Origin: Klebsiella michiganensis
GTDB lineage: Bacteria > Pseudomonadota > Gammaproteobacteria > Enterobacterales > Enterobacteriaceae
NCBI GenBank assembly: GCA_000963575.1
Contig: CP011077.1
Location: forward strand, 4,092,001-4,156,000
Direction of reading: 5' to 3'
DNA: 64,000 nt
Position numbers and translations under genes: made by a program. A model generated the notes under the pieces. It was not told where the DNA came from and did not search any database. It worked only from the letters and a program-made list of their open reading frames with translations. How positions within the stretch are numbered: the stretch's first letter is position 1; every line of letters starts with the position of its first letter. Below, piece after piece: positions 17,029 to 26,006 of the stretch.

Positions 17029-18483
17029 CTAATTTGTTGGCAATGGTTGATATTTCGCCGAAGCCAAAAGTGTATTATACAACTCAGGTACTGTCATCAG
17101 CATATGAAGCTCAATCCGTTGAAGTGCCTCAAAAACTCGCTCGTTATCAGGCTCAGCATATCTTTCAGTAGGGTCCGTGGTATTACGGTGGTTAAGCAAT
17201 CTTTTCACCACTGCATACGAAGTTAGTTCTTCTGCAACACGGCCAAAAGTTCTTCGCAGATCGTGCATTCCCAGCTTCATTATTCCAGCTTCCTGACAGA
17301 TATACTCGCGCAAGCTTTTACTGTCAGAATAATGTCCAACCTTGCTTCGTGATGAACGAGCCGGAAAAACCCATTTGCGTTTATCTGCCCGTATTTCGGT
17401 ATCGTTGACGATATCTCGTCGGTCTTCCAGAATTCGCTTTGTAGCATCACAGATTGGAAGCTCATGGTCGTTACGATTTTTCGTGTCGTAAAAGCGAATA
17501 ACCCGGTTTTCGAGATCGACATAGCTTGTCGTTCTGACTTCCTCTTCTGTCAGGGCCTCTCGCCAGCACAGTGTTGCTGTCTCTTCTTTCCTGGCTCCTG
17601 TCAAAATGGTCAGCAACAGATAATCACAACCCAAACGATTAAAACCTCTCTTATTGTGTAATGCAGCTAGAAACCGTCCCAAAGTATCTTTGGGGGACAA
17701 TGGATTTCGTACGCCCTTGGCACGATAGCTATCTTCCAGCTCAGATCGTGTTCTGAACTTCTTCTGTACCTTTAAAATTGAAAAAGGATTATAGGACAAC
17801 GAAGGTTGTCGTTGCTGGGTCTGAGCATTCCCAGCTTCAATCTCGATTGCGTGTTTTACAGCAACATTGGCCCACCTAAAAGTCTGTTCTGCTGCTGTTC
17901 TGGCTCTTGAAGCAATCTCGTCAAACTTTCGAAGGATTTCATTACCAGTAAGATCCTTGATTCGAAGGTTTTGCCATTCTTTCAACCGATTCTCAGCTTT
18001 GTCTAACACATTGAGAGTGTTTGGTTTAGCAGGTTTGGTTCTGCCAAGTAAGTGACTCCTGTATTGGGCAAAAGCTTCACTCACGGTCAATTCAGCCAGA
18101 TCGAGTTCCCTTTTAATCTTGTTGGGATTTCTCTTTGTTGCAATCATTGTCTGAACCAACTGCCGAGCTGCCTCACGGGCTTGATCGATACTCGGAAAAT
18201 CGGACACATTCCCAACCTTTACTTTCAAGACAGAGCTTGGCTTCTTACCCTCACTGACATTACGATCTGAAGAGGCTACTCTTCGCTGGATTACATAGGT
18301 TTTTTTCGTCAAACTGACCTTCACACCGAAGCCAACGGGTGAATCTCGATGATCGTCAAAAACTATGTAAGGTTTTTGGTCAGGGTTGGCTTCGAAAACG
18401 ACTTTTCCAGAGCTACTGAGCTCAGGCTTAACATTAATACTTAACTTGTTGATAATAAAAGCCTGATTGAGAGTTGTTTTCAA
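17029..18483 (-). CDS. int: Tyrosine site-specific integrase
   Basis: 484 residues from a TTG at 18483 placed behind GGTGGTG; a longer frame to 18525 has no ribosome site. The catalytic set is present: Arg in ILTGARKEE (about 298), HDLRRTFG (His 407, Arg 410), LLNH (432) and the nucleophile in ERYAEPD (Tyr 442). The N-terminal half has a DUF4102-like/arm-binding region and a SAM-like core-binding domain (about 135-220), as in long P4-type integrases. It catalyses insertion and excision of the element. It points away from mutS, so its promoter and the attachment site share the roughly 145 bp between them. Confidence 0.93.
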   Translation of the reverse strand: MKTTLNQAFIINKLSINVKPELSSSGKVVFEANPDQKPYIVFDDHRDSPVGFGVKVSLTKKTYVIQRRVASSDRNVSEGKKPSSVLKVKVGNVSDFPSIDQAREAARQLVQTMIATKRNPNKIKRELDLAELTVSEAFAQYRSHLLGRTKPAKPNTLNVLDKAENRLKEWQNLRIKDLTGNEILRKFDEIASRARTAAEQTFRWANVAVKHAIEIEAGNAQTQQRQPSLSYNPFSILKVQKKFRTRSELEDSYRAKGVRNPLSPKDTLGRFLAALHNKRGFNRLGCDYLLLTILTGARKEETATLCWREALTEEEVRTTSYVDLENRVIRFYDTKNRNDHELPICDATKRILEDRRDIVNDTEIRADKRKWVFPARSSRSKVGHYSDSKSLREYICQEAGIMKLGMHDLRRTFGRVAEELTSYAVVKRLLNHRNTTDPTERYAEPDNERVFEALQRIELHMLMTVPELYNTLLASAKYQPLPTN

Positions 18484-18627
18484 AGTATCACCACCATTTG
18501 TAACCCAAAGAAGGAGTACAACCAATCTATCACGCTTTGGGCTACAAGTGAGCTACAAATTTATGGGTTTATGTGGGTTTAAAGGGGTTTTACCTGGGGC
18601 CATATGAGCACTTGAAAGAATTAAAAA
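18484..18627. promoter_or_regulatory. Integrase promoter / element end with inverted and phased repeats
   Basis: Contains an inverted pair TTGTAACCCAAAG (18498-18510) and CTTTGGGCTACAA (18535-18547), matching at 12 of 13 positions, a second GCTACAA (18552-18558), and three GGGTTT elements at 18565-18570, 18575-18580 and 18585-18590, spaced exactly one helical turn. Such arrays are typical of arm-type integrase or directionality-factor sites. mutS begins at its right edge. Confidence 0.55.
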
Positions 18628-21210
18628 ATGAGTAAAATCAATATGAATGAAGACATTGATAAGGACTTCTCTAGCCATACCCCCATGATGCAGCAGTACC
18701 TGCGTCTTAAATCAGAGCACCGTGACATCCTTCTGTTTTACCGCATGGGTGACTTCTACGAACTGTTCTATGACGATGCAAAACGCGCTTCGCAGCTGCT
18801 GGATATCTCCCTGACCAAGCGCGGGGCTTCTGCGGGCGAACCTATTCCAATGGCCGGCGTGCCTCACCACGCGGTGGAAAACTACCTGGCTAAGCTGGTG
18901 AATCTCGGGGAGTCCGTGGCTATCTGTGAACAGATTGGCGACCCGGCGACCACCAAAGGGCCTGTTGAGCGTAAAGTCGTTCGCATCGTCACTCCGGGCA
19001 CCATCAGTGATGAAGCGCTGCTGCAGGAACGCCAGGATAACCTGCTGGCGGCTATCTGGCAGGACAGCAAAGGCTTTGGCTATGCAACCCTCGATATCAG
19101 CTCCGGGCGTTTTCGCCTGACCGAGCCGGAAGACCGTGAAACCATGGCAGCCGAACTTCAGCGCACGAATCCAGCGGAGCTGCTGTATGCGGAAGATTTC
19201 GCCGAGATGAGTCTGATTGATGGCCGCCGCGGCCTGCGCCGCCGCCCGCTCTGGGAATTCGAGATTGAGACCGCGCGCCAGCAGTTGAACCTGCAGTTTG
19301 GCACTCGAGACCTGACCGGTTTTGGCGTTGAAAATGCCCACCATGCGCTTTGCGCCGCCGGCTGCCTGTTGCAGTACGTCAAAGATACCCAGCGCACTTC
19401 TCTGCCGCATATTCGCTCCGTTACCATGGACCGGCAGCAGGACAGCATCATTATGGATGCTGCCACCCGGCGTAACCTGGAGATCACCCAGAACCTGTCC
19501 GGCGGCGTGGAGAACACGCTGGCCTCGGTGCTGGACTGCACAGTAACGCCGATGGGCAGCCGTATGCTCAAACGCTGGCTGCATATGCCGGTGCGTAACG
19601 TCGATGTGCTCACTAAGCGGCAGCGAACCATTGCGGCTCTGCAGGAGCGCACTGCGGACATTCAGCCTACGCTGCGCCAGGTCGGCGACCTGGAGCGTAT
19701 CCTTGCCCGCCTGGCCCTGCGCACCGCCCGCCCACGCGATCTGGCACGTATGCGTTATGCCTTCCAGCAACTGCCCGCCCTGCGAGAGATCCTGTCAGAC
19801 GTAAGCACCGACTACGTGCAAACCCTGCGCGAGCAGATGGGTGAATTTACAGAGCTGCGCGAGTTACTCGAGCAAGCGGTTATCGAATCGCCACCGGTGC
19901 TCGTGCGCGACGGCGGCGTTATCGCTCCCGGCTATAACGAAGAGCTGGACGAATGGCGAGCCCTGGCCGATGGCGCGACTGACTACCTGGATCGTCTGGA
20001 AATCCGCGAGCGTGAGCGCCTGGGCCTGGATACGCTGAAGGTCGGTTTTAACGCCGTGCACGGCTATTACATTCAGGTCAGCCGCGGTCAAAGCCATCTG
20101 GTGCCGATCAACTATGTTCGCCGCCAGACGCTGAAAAACGCCGAGCGCTACATTATTCCTGAGCTGAAAGAGTACGAAGACAAGGTACTGACTTCTAAAG
20201 GCAAAGCGCTGGCGCTGGAGAAACAGCTTTACGATCAGCTGTTTGATTTACTGCTGCCGCACCTGGAAGCGCTGCAAAAAAGCGCCACCGCGCTGGCGGA
20301 ACTGGACGTGCTGGTGAACCTTGCCGAGCGTGCTTATACCCTGAGCTACACCTGCCCGACGCTGACGGATAAGCCCGGTATTAAGCTGGTGGGTGGCCGT
20401 CACCCGGTGGTGGAGCAGGTGCTCAGTGAACCCTTTATCGCTAACCCGTTAAACCTGTCACCTCAGCGCAGAATGCTGATCATTACCGGCCCGAACATGG
20501 GCGGTAAAAGTACCTATATGCGCCAGACCGCGTTAATTGCTCTGCTGGCCTATATCGGCAGCTTTGTGCCGGCACAGCAGGCAGAAATTGGTCCCGTTGA
20601 CCGCATTTTTACCCGCGTAGGCGCGGCAGACGATCTTGCTTCCGGTCGCTCAACCTTCATGGTGGAGATGACAGAAACCGCCAACATCCTGCATAACGCC
20701 ACGGAACACAGCCTGGTGCTGATGGATGAGATTGGCCGCGGAACATCGACTTATGATGGCCTGTCGCTGGCCTGGGCCTGCGCCGAAAGTCTGGCAAACC
20801 GTATCAAGTCGCTGACGCTGTTCGCCACCCACTACTTCGAGCTGACCACGCTGCCGGAGAAAATGGAAGGCGTGGCTAACGTCCATCTGGATGCCGTGGA
20901 GCATGGTGATACCATCGCCTTTATGCACAGCGTGCAGGACGGGGCGGCGAGCAAAAGTTATGGCCTGGCCGTGGCCGCGCTGGCAGGCGTGCCAAAAGAT
21001 GTAATTAAACGTGCGCGCCAGAAGCTGCGCGAGCTGGAAAGCATTTCCGGCAATGCCGCCGCAAGCCAGGTGGACGGAACGCAAATGTCGCTCCTGACCG
21101 TGGCGGAAGAGACATCCCCTGCCGTAGAAGCGCTGGAGAACCTGGATCCGGATTCACTTTCTCCACGTCAGGCGCTGGAGTGGATTTATCGGCTTAAGAA
21201 TTTGGTGTAG
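18628..21210 (+). CDS. mutS: DNA mismatch repair ATPase MutS
   Basis: MutS recognises mismatches and starts methyl-directed repair with MutL/MutH. The 860 residues show the mismatch-binding N-domain with the Phe-x-Glu motif (YRMGDFYELF), the connector, lever and clamp, and the ATPase: Walker A GPNMGGKST at about 621-629, DEIGRGTST Walker B/signature, and the dimer/tetramer C-terminus. From HTPMMQQ onward it matches E. coli MutS closely, but the first residues (MSKINMNEDIDKDFSS) differ from the E. coli start. A second ATG at 18643 would give 855 residues; neither has a good ribosome site. The mobile element ends directly upstream, so the native promoter and leader are displaced. Confidence 0.97.
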   Translation: MSKINMNEDIDKDFSSHTPMMQQYLRLKSEHRDILLFYRMGDFYELFYDDAKRASQLLDISLTKRGASAGEPIPMAGVPHHAVENYLAKLVNLGESVAICEQIGDPATTKGPVERKVVRIVTPGTISDEALLQERQDNLLAAIWQDSKGFGYATLDISSGRFRLTEPEDRETMAAELQRTNPAELLYAEDFAEMSLIDGRRGLRRRPLWEFEIETARQQLNLQFGTRDLTGFGVENAHHALCAAGCLLQYVKDTQRTSLPHIRSVTMDRQQDSIIMDAATRRNLEITQNLSGGVENTLASVLDCTVTPMGSRMLKRWLHMPVRNVDVLTKRQRTIAALQERTADIQPTLRQVGDLERILARLALRTARPRDLARMRYAFQQLPALREILSDVSTDYVQTLREQMGEFTELRELLEQAVIESPPVLVRDGGVIAPGYNEELDEWRALADGATDYLDRLEIRERERLGLDTLKVGFNAVHGYYIQVSRGQSHLVPINYVRRQTLKNAERYIIPELKEYEDKVLTSKGKALALEKQLYDQLFDLLLPHLEALQKSATALAELDVLVNLAERAYTLSYTCPTLTDKPGIKLVGGRHPVVEQVLSEPFIANPLNLSPQRRMLIITGPNMGGKSTYMRQTALIALLAYIGSFVPAQQAEIGPVDRIFTRVGAADDLASGRSTFMVEMTETANILHNATEHSLVLMDEIGRGTSTYDGLSLAWACAESLANRIKSLTLFATHYFELTTLPEKMEGVANVHLDAVEHGDTIAFMHSVQDGAASKSYGLAVAALAGVPKDVIKRARQKLRELESISGNAAASQVDGTQMSLLTVAEETSPAVEALENLDPDSLSPRQALEWIYRLKNLV

Positions 21211-21231
21211 TAGTTACCAAACGGCAGGCAT

Positions 21232-21264
21232 AAAAAAAGCGGTGACTTGCATCACCGCTTTTTT
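21232..21264. terminator. Bidirectional terminator between mutS and rpoS
   Basis: A-run, GCGGTGA, 6-nt loop, TCACCGC, T-run (21239-21258 stem). Works for both convergent genes. Confidence 0.9.
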
Positions 21265-21278
21265 ATTTGAAGAGTCGA

Positions 21279-22271
21279 TTATTCGCGGAACAGCGCTTCG
21301 AGGTTCAGCCCCTGAGCCTGCAGTATTTCACGCAGACGGCGCAGGCCTTCAACCTGAATCTGACGAACGCGTTCACGAGTCAGGCCGATTTCACGACCGA
21401 CATCTTCCAGCGTCGCAGCTTCATAACCCAGCAGACCAAAACGGCGGGCCAGCACTTCACGCTGCTTAGCGTTCAGTTCGAACAACCACTTCACGATGCT
21501 TTGTTTCATGTCATCGTCTTGCGTGGTGTCTTCCGGACCGTTGTCTTTCTCGTCCGCAAGGATATCCAGCAGCGCTTTCTCAGAGTCACCGCCCAACGGG
21601 GTGTCTACCGAGGTAATGCGCTCGTTGAGACGCAGCATACGGCTTACGTCATCAACCGGCTTATCCAGCTGCTCGGCAATCTCTTCGGCACTCGGCTCAT
21701 GGTCGAGCTTGTGGGAGAGTTCACGAGCGGTACGCAGATAAACGTTCAGCTCTTTCACAATGTGAATCGGCAAACGAATCGTACGGGTTTGGTTCATGAT
21801 TGCCCGTTCGATGGTCTGACGAATCCACCATGTGGCGTACGTTGAGAAACGGAATCCACGTTCCGGATCGAACTTCTCAACGGCACGAATAAGCCCCAGA
21901 TTGCCCTCTTCAATCAGATCCAGCAGCGCCAGACCACGATTGCTGTAGCGACGGGCAATTTTTACCACCAGACGCAGGTTACTTTCGATCATGCGTCGGC
22001 GGGAGGCTACATCACCGCGCAGTGCGCGGCGAGCAAAGTAAACTTCTTCTTCGGCTGTTAATAATGGAGAGTAACCGATCTCTCCAAGATAAAGCTGAGT
22101 CGCATCTAGTACACGCTGTGTGGCACCCTGTGACAGCAGCTCTTCTTCTGCAAGGTCGTTATCACTGGGTTCCTCTTCTACAAGGGCTTTTTCGTCAAAA
22201 GCCTCAACTCCGTTCTCATCATATTCCGCGTCTTCGTTTAACTCGTTAACTTTCAGCGTATTCTGACTCAT
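21279..22271 (-). CDS. rpoS: Stationary-phase and general stress sigma factor RpoS
   Basis: Sigma-38 directs RNA polymerase to stress genes. 330 residues, the E. coli length, starting at MSQNTLKV with the conserved GTAGGAGCCACCTT ribosome region; a longer frame to 22307 is not supported. Regions 1.2 to 4.2 are all recognisable: ALRGDVASRRRMIESNLRLVV (2.1), FRFSTYATWWIRQTIERAI (2.4) and the helix-turn-helix LEDVGREIGLTRERVRQIQVEGLRRLR (4.2). Full length and intact, which is worth noting because rpoS is often mutated in cultured strains. In E. coli its main promoter is inside nlpD, here the next gene upstream. Confidence 0.98.
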   Translation of the reverse strand: MSQNTLKVNELNEDAEYDENGVEAFDEKALVEEEPSDNDLAEEELLSQGATQRVLDATQLYLGEIGYSPLLTAEEEVYFARRALRGDVASRRRMIESNLRLVVKIARRYSNRGLALLDLIEEGNLGLIRAVEKFDPERGFRFSTYATWWIRQTIERAIMNQTRTIRLPIHIVKELNVYLRTARELSHKLDHEPSAEEIAEQLDKPVDDVSRMLRLNERITSVDTPLGGDSEKALLDILADEKDNGPEDTTQDDDMKQSIVKWLFELNAKQREVLARRFGLLGYEAATLEDVGREIGLTRERVRQIQVEGLRRLREILQAQGLNLEALFRE

Positions 22272-22327
22272 AAGGTGGCTCCTACCCGTGATCCCTGGGC
22301 AATACACTCAATGAATGTTTTGCCGGT

Positions 22328-23467
22328 TTATCGCTGCGGCAAATAACGCAGCGGGTTTACGGATTTCCCCTTGTAACGAATTTCAAAATGCAATCGTGTA
22401 GAACTGGTTCCGGTGCTACCCATGGTAGCGATTTTCTGCCCCGCCTTAACTTCTTCTTGTTCCCGGACCAGCATTGTATCGTTATGGGCGTAGGCACTCA
22501 GATAATCATCGTTGTGTTTGATGATGATTAGATTACCGTAACCACGCAGTGCGTTACCGGCATATACCACGCGCCCTGCGGCGGTCGCGATAATGGCCTG
22601 TCCTTTACTGCCTGCGATATCGATCCCTTTGTTGCCCCCTTCGGTCGCTGCAAAGTTTTCGATGATCTTACCGTCGGTCGGCCAGCGCCAGGTTGAAATC
22701 GGCGAACTGTTAGACGTACTGCTGACGGTCGGTTCGGTAGAGCTAACCACAGGTGCGGTTACCGGTGCTGTGACGACTGTCCCAGCTGGCTTATTGCCTG
22801 GTAACATTTTAGTAGCACTCTGTTCACCTGAATCCTCAGAATACGTAATTGTCGGTTTAGAAGCAACTACCCTGGTCGAGTTTTGTTCAACTGGCGTCAC
22901 GACGCCCTGCGCGCGGGCATCGGCAGCCGTCACCGCGTTCCCGCCGGTGATTGGCGTGCCAGAGGCGTTGCCGACCTGAAGGGTTTGCCCCACTTCCAGA
23001 CCATACGGTGCCGGGACGTTGTTACGCTGCGCCAGGTCACGGAAGTCATTCCCCGTAATCCACGCAATGTAGAACAGGGTATCGCCGCGTTTAACGGTGT
23101 AGGTGCTGCCGCCCGCGTAGCTCCCTTTAGGGATGTTGCCGTACTGGCGGTTGTAAACAATGCGGCCATTTTCAGTGCGCACAGGCTCAGAAACGACTGG
23201 CTGGGACTGAGGCTGAGGCTGATGAACCGGTTGAATCTGCGGTTGCTGAACAGGTTGGATCTGAGGCTGCTGAATCGGGGCGGACATTGTCGGTGGCTTA
23301 GTCACCAGCAGGCTGCCGCTTGAGGAGCCTGAAGGATTGCCGTTGCCGCCAACGGAACTGATTGGTGCCTGGGTGTTATTATTGCTTGTACAGCCTGCCA
23401 GCCAAAGGCTCGTTAGCGTTAACACCGCCGCCCGGCGTAAAGTGAAAGTTGGGCTTCCCGCGCTCAT
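22328..23467 (-). CDS. nlpD: Murein hydrolase activator NlpD
   Basis: 379-residue outer-membrane lipoprotein (lipobox LAGC, Cys about 26) that activates the amidase AmiC for septal peptidoglycan splitting. A low-complexity Gln/Pro-rich linker (about 65-92, repeats of QPQ and QPV) is followed by a LysM domain (YTVKRGDTLFYIAW, about 122-165), a Ser/Thr/Val-rich linker, and a LytM/M23 domain at about 260-375 lacking full zinc ligation, as in other activators. It precedes rpoS by 56 bp and carries the expected rpoS promoter region. Confidence 0.97.
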   Translation of the reverse strand: MSAGSPTFTLRRAAVLTLTSLWLAGCTSNNNTQAPISSVGGNGNPSGSSSGSLLVTKPPTMSAPIQQPQIQPVQQPQIQPVHQPQPQSQPVVSEPVRTENGRIVYNRQYGNIPKGSYAGGSTYTVKRGDTLFYIAWITGNDFRDLAQRNNVPAPYGLEVGQTLQVGNASGTPITGGNAVTAADARAQGVVTPVEQNSTRVVASKPTITYSEDSGEQSATKMLPGNKPAGTVVTAPVTAPVVSSTEPTVSSTSNSSPISTWRWPTDGKIIENFAATEGGNKGIDIAGSKGQAIIATAAGRVVYAGNALRGYGNLIIIKHNDDYLSAYAHNDTMLVREQEEVKAGQKIATMGSTGTSSTRLHFEIRYKGKSVNPLRYLPQR

Positions 23468-23539
23468 TTATCCCCCAAAATGATAACAACCAGATATGCA
23501 TAAAACACTGTAGAGAAGCGGCGTAATCCACGCCAGCTT

Positions 23540-23577
23540 TTGCTGAATTCGGCTACGTTACGCCGAATCAACAGCAA
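23540..23577. repeat. Compound inverted repeat between pcm and nlpD
   Basis: Arms TTGCTG (23540-23545)/CAGCAA (23572-23577) and ATTCGGC (23547-23553)/GCCGAAT (23562-23568). Lies in the 130-bp gap, so it could be a terminator, an RNA-stability element for the surE-pcm transcript, or a regulatory site for nlpD. Confidence 0.5.
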
Positions 23578-23597
23578 GAAAACCGGATATTTCCGGG

Positions 23598-24224
23598 TTA
23601 TGCTAATTCGCCGCGCACTAAGGGCACAAAGCGAACAGCTTCTACCGTGTCGATTAAAAATTCGTCCCCGTGACGTCGTACGCGTTTCAAAAACTGCCTG
23701 TCGTCCCCCACGGGCAAAACAAGAATACCGCCGTTACCCAGCTGCGACAGCAACGCAGTGGGAATTTCCGGCGGTGCCGCCGTCACAATGATAGCGTCGA
23801 ACGGCGCTTTTGCCTGCCAGCCCTGCCAGCCATCGCCGTGACGGGTCGAAATATTGTGTAAATCCAGCTGCTTCAGGCGGCGCCTGGCATGCCATTGCAG
23901 CCCTTTGATCCGCTCCACGGAGCAAACATGCCCCACCAGATGCGCCAGAATCGCGGTCTGATAGCCAGACCCGGTGCCAATCTCCAGCACTTTTGACTGT
24001 GGCGTCAGCTCCAGCAGTTCCGTCATCCTCGCTACCATATACGGCTGAGAGATAGTCTGACCAGACCCAATAGGTAACGCGGTGTTTTCCCAGGCTTTGT
24101 GTTCAAACGCTTCATCGACAAACTTCTCACGCGGCACCTGCGCGATAGCCTCAAGAACCAGTTCATTCTTGATACCCTGGGCACGTAATTGATCGAGAAG
24201 AGCCTGTACGCGTTTGCTTACCAT
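23598..24224 (-). CDS. pcm: Protein-L-isoaspartate O-methyltransferase
   Basis: 208 residues. Repairs isoaspartyl damage in aged proteins using AdoMet. Motif I VLEIGTGSGYQTA (about 80-92) and the pre-motif GQTISQPYMVARM, both diagnostic, are present. Start overlaps the surE stop by 7 bp, the same coupling as in E. coli; with surE and rpoS it is a stationary-phase survival set. Confidence 0.97.
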   Translation of the reverse strand: MVSKRVQALLDQLRAQGIKNELVLEAIAQVPREKFVDEAFEHKAWENTALPIGSGQTISQPYMVARMTELLELTPQSKVLEIGTGSGYQTAILAHLVGHVCSVERIKGLQWHARRRLKQLDLHNISTRHGDGWQGWQAKAPFDAIIVTAAPPEIPTALLSQLGNGGILVLPVGDDRQFLKRVRRHGDEFLIDTVEAVRFVPLVRGELA

Positions 24225-24979
24225 TGCGCCTCAACTCCGGCTTTTTCAAGCCAGTGGCCAACGACTTCATGGGCGCTATGTGCGGTTAAATCGACGTGCA
24301 GCGGCGTCACCGATACATAGCCTTCGTCAACGGCGGCAAAGTCGGTGTCCGGTGCAACATCCAGTTTTTCCCCCGGTGGGCCAATCCAGTAAACCGTGTT
24401 GCCACGCGGATCTTCCTGCCGAATTACCTGGTCCGCCGGATGGCGGCTGCCGCAGCGCGTCACGCGAATACCTTTAATTTGGTCAAGCGGTAAGTCTGGG
24501 ACGTTGATATTTAGAATGCGCCCGGTGCGCAGCGGCTCCCGAGCCAGCGCCCGGAGAATAGAGCAGGTGACCGCCGCCGCGGTCTCATAATGCTGATGAC
24601 CATCCAGCGAGACGGCCAGCGCCGGGAGCCCTAAATGACGCCCTTCCGTCGCCGCCGCAACGGTGCCGGAATAGATAACGTCGTCGCCGAGATTTGGCCC
24701 GGCGTTGATGCCCGACACCACAATGTCCGGGCGCGGGTGCATCAGAGCATTGACGCCGAGATAGACACAATCCGTCGGCGTCCCCATTTGAACGGAGATA
24801 TCCCCGTTGGCGAGGGTAAAGGTTCTTAGCGATGACTCCAGCGTCAGCGAGTTTGATGCGCCGCTGCGGTTTCTGTCCGGAGCCACCACCTGCACCTCGG
24901 CAAATTCACGCAACGCTTTCGCCAGCACCTGAATGCCAGGCGCATGGACTCCGTCATCGTTACTCAGCAATATTCGCAT
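24218..24979 (-). CDS. surE: 5'/3'-nucleotidase and exopolyphosphatase SurE
   Basis: 253 residues from MRILLSNDDG; the frame extends two codons further but the shorter start matches the family. Metal site DD (8-9), S39-type SGASNS loop and SGINAGPNLGDDVIYSGTV are conserved. Hydrolyses nucleoside monophosphates and polyphosphate. Overlaps truD by 20 bp. Confidence 0.97.
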   Translation of the reverse strand: MRILLSNDDGVHAPGIQVLAKALREFAEVQVVAPDRNRSGASNSLTLESSLRTFTLANGDISVQMGTPTDCVYLGVNALMHPRPDIVVSGINAGPNLGDDVIYSGTVAAATEGRHLGLPALAVSLDGHQHYETAAAVTCSILRALAREPLRTGRILNINVPDLPLDQIKGIRVTRCGSRHPADQVIRQEDPRGNTVYWIGPPGEKLDVAPDTDFAAVDEGYVSVTPLHVDLTAHSAHEVVGHWLEKAGVEAQW

Positions 24980-26006
24980 AATCACCCGCTGTGTTCATGA
25001 GTTCCCTGACAACGCTGGTGGCAAAGCTTCCCGCCGGTAACCAGAAGTTCAGCTCGACGGTGACATCATCCCACCAGTTCCAGCTCAGCTCTTTAGGCTG
25101 AACCAGCATCGCACGGCGCGCCGCTTCCACACGCTCACGCGTCAACAACCCCAGCAGAATCTCTTCTTCAGCCACGGATTGCTGCTCAAAAGCCAGCGCT
25201 GCGTTTTGCGTTCCCCACTCGCCATCGCCCGGCAGCGAAGCGGTGATCAGCAGTTCGCCGTTATTCACTCGCTGTTGCAGGGTGGGAAGTTCTTCCGGGG
25301 TCGCTACAAACCAGCTGCCGCGTCCTGCCAATTGTAGCGCATCGCCATCAACAACTTGATTAAAGTCTGGTTTTTTCAGGCGCTGGCTAACAATCTGATT
25401 AAACAACGCGCTGCGGGCCGCCGACAACCAAAAACTGCGTTTATTTCTGTCGCGCAGCGGCGCATTGCTTTCTGCCCAGCGTTTCGCCTGATGCAGGTTA
25501 TTACCGCCGATACCAAAACGCTGACTGCCGAAGTAGTTAGGCACTCCCTGCTCCGCAACGGCCTGTAAGCGCTGCTCCATCTCGTTGCGATCGCTGACTT
25601 CGCGCAGCACGAGGGTAAAGCGATTCCCTTTCAGGGCGCCTAAGCGCAGCTTACGGCGGTGGCGAGCAAACTCCAGCACCTGACAACCCTCAAGCGCAAA
25701 GGCGCTCATGTCCGGCATCTCTTTGCCCGGCAGACGAACGCAGAACCACTGTTCGGTCACGGCATGTTTATCTTTCTGCCCGGCAAAGCTGACTTCGCGC
25801 GCATGAACCTTGAGGAATTTAGCCAGCGCATCGGCCACGAAGCGGGTATTGCAGCCGTTTTTCAGAATTCGCAGCAGCAGATGCTCGCCGTCCCCGTCCG
25901 GGCCAAAGCCTAGATCTTCAATGACCACGAAATCTTCCGGGCTGGCTTTGATGACGCCGCTGCCCTGCGGCTTGCCGTGCAGCCAGGTCAGGTTTTGCAT
26001 ATCCAT
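24960..26006 (-). CDS. truD: tRNA pseudouridine(13) synthase TruD
   Basis: 348 residues, one shorter than E. coli. The catalytic Asp lies in the conserved FAGQKDKHAVTEQW block (about 75-88), and the TruD-specific insertion domain and NYFGSQRFG motif follow. Start ATG overlaps the ispF stop (TAATG). Confidence 0.97.
   Translation of the reverse strand: MDMQNLTWLHGKPQGSGVIKASPEDFVVIEDLGFGPDGDGEHLLLRILKNGCNTRFVADALAKFLKVHAREVSFAGQKDKHAVTEQWFCVRLPGKEMPDMSAFALEGCQVLEFARHRRKLRLGALKGNRFTLVLREVSDRNEMEQRLQAVAEQGVPNYFGSQRFGIGGNNLHQAKRWAESNAPLRDRNKRSFWLSAARSALFNQIVSQRLKKPDFNQVVDGDALQLAGRGSWFVATPEELPTLQQRVNNGELLITASLPGDGEWGTQNAALAFEQQSVAEEEILLGLLTRERVEAARRAMLVQPKELSWNWWDDVTVELNFWLPAGSFATSVVRELMNTAGDYANIAE

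Larger units (their letters stand above)
1..18627. mobile_element. Integrated mobilizable element (right-hand part), inserted at the 5' end of mutS
   Basis: Everything left of mutS is foreign to the Enterobacteriaceae backbone at this place, where E. coli has ygbA/fhlA. It contains a tyrosine integrase reading away from mutS, an AlpA-like small DNA-binding protein, a replication-like winged-helix gene, MobC plus relaxase, and defence cargo (type I R-M, Kiwa). No conjugative type IV secretion genes are visible, so mobilization in trans is inferred. Much of 6.4-16.4 kb is AT-rich compared with the chromosome to the right. The right boundary must lie between the integrase start (about 18483) and the first codons of mutS. 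The left boundary is outside the window, so direct repeats flanking the element cannot be compared. It is possible, though less parsimonious, that two adjacent islands are present. Confidence 0.8.

Noticed and set aside
18484..18640. tRNA or tmRNA as attachment site of the element
   Set aside because: No tRNA-like sequence is visible next to the integrase; the neighbour is mutS itself.
18712..19770. 352-codon frame antisense to mutS
   Set aside because: Shadow of mutS codons; no independent coding evidence.
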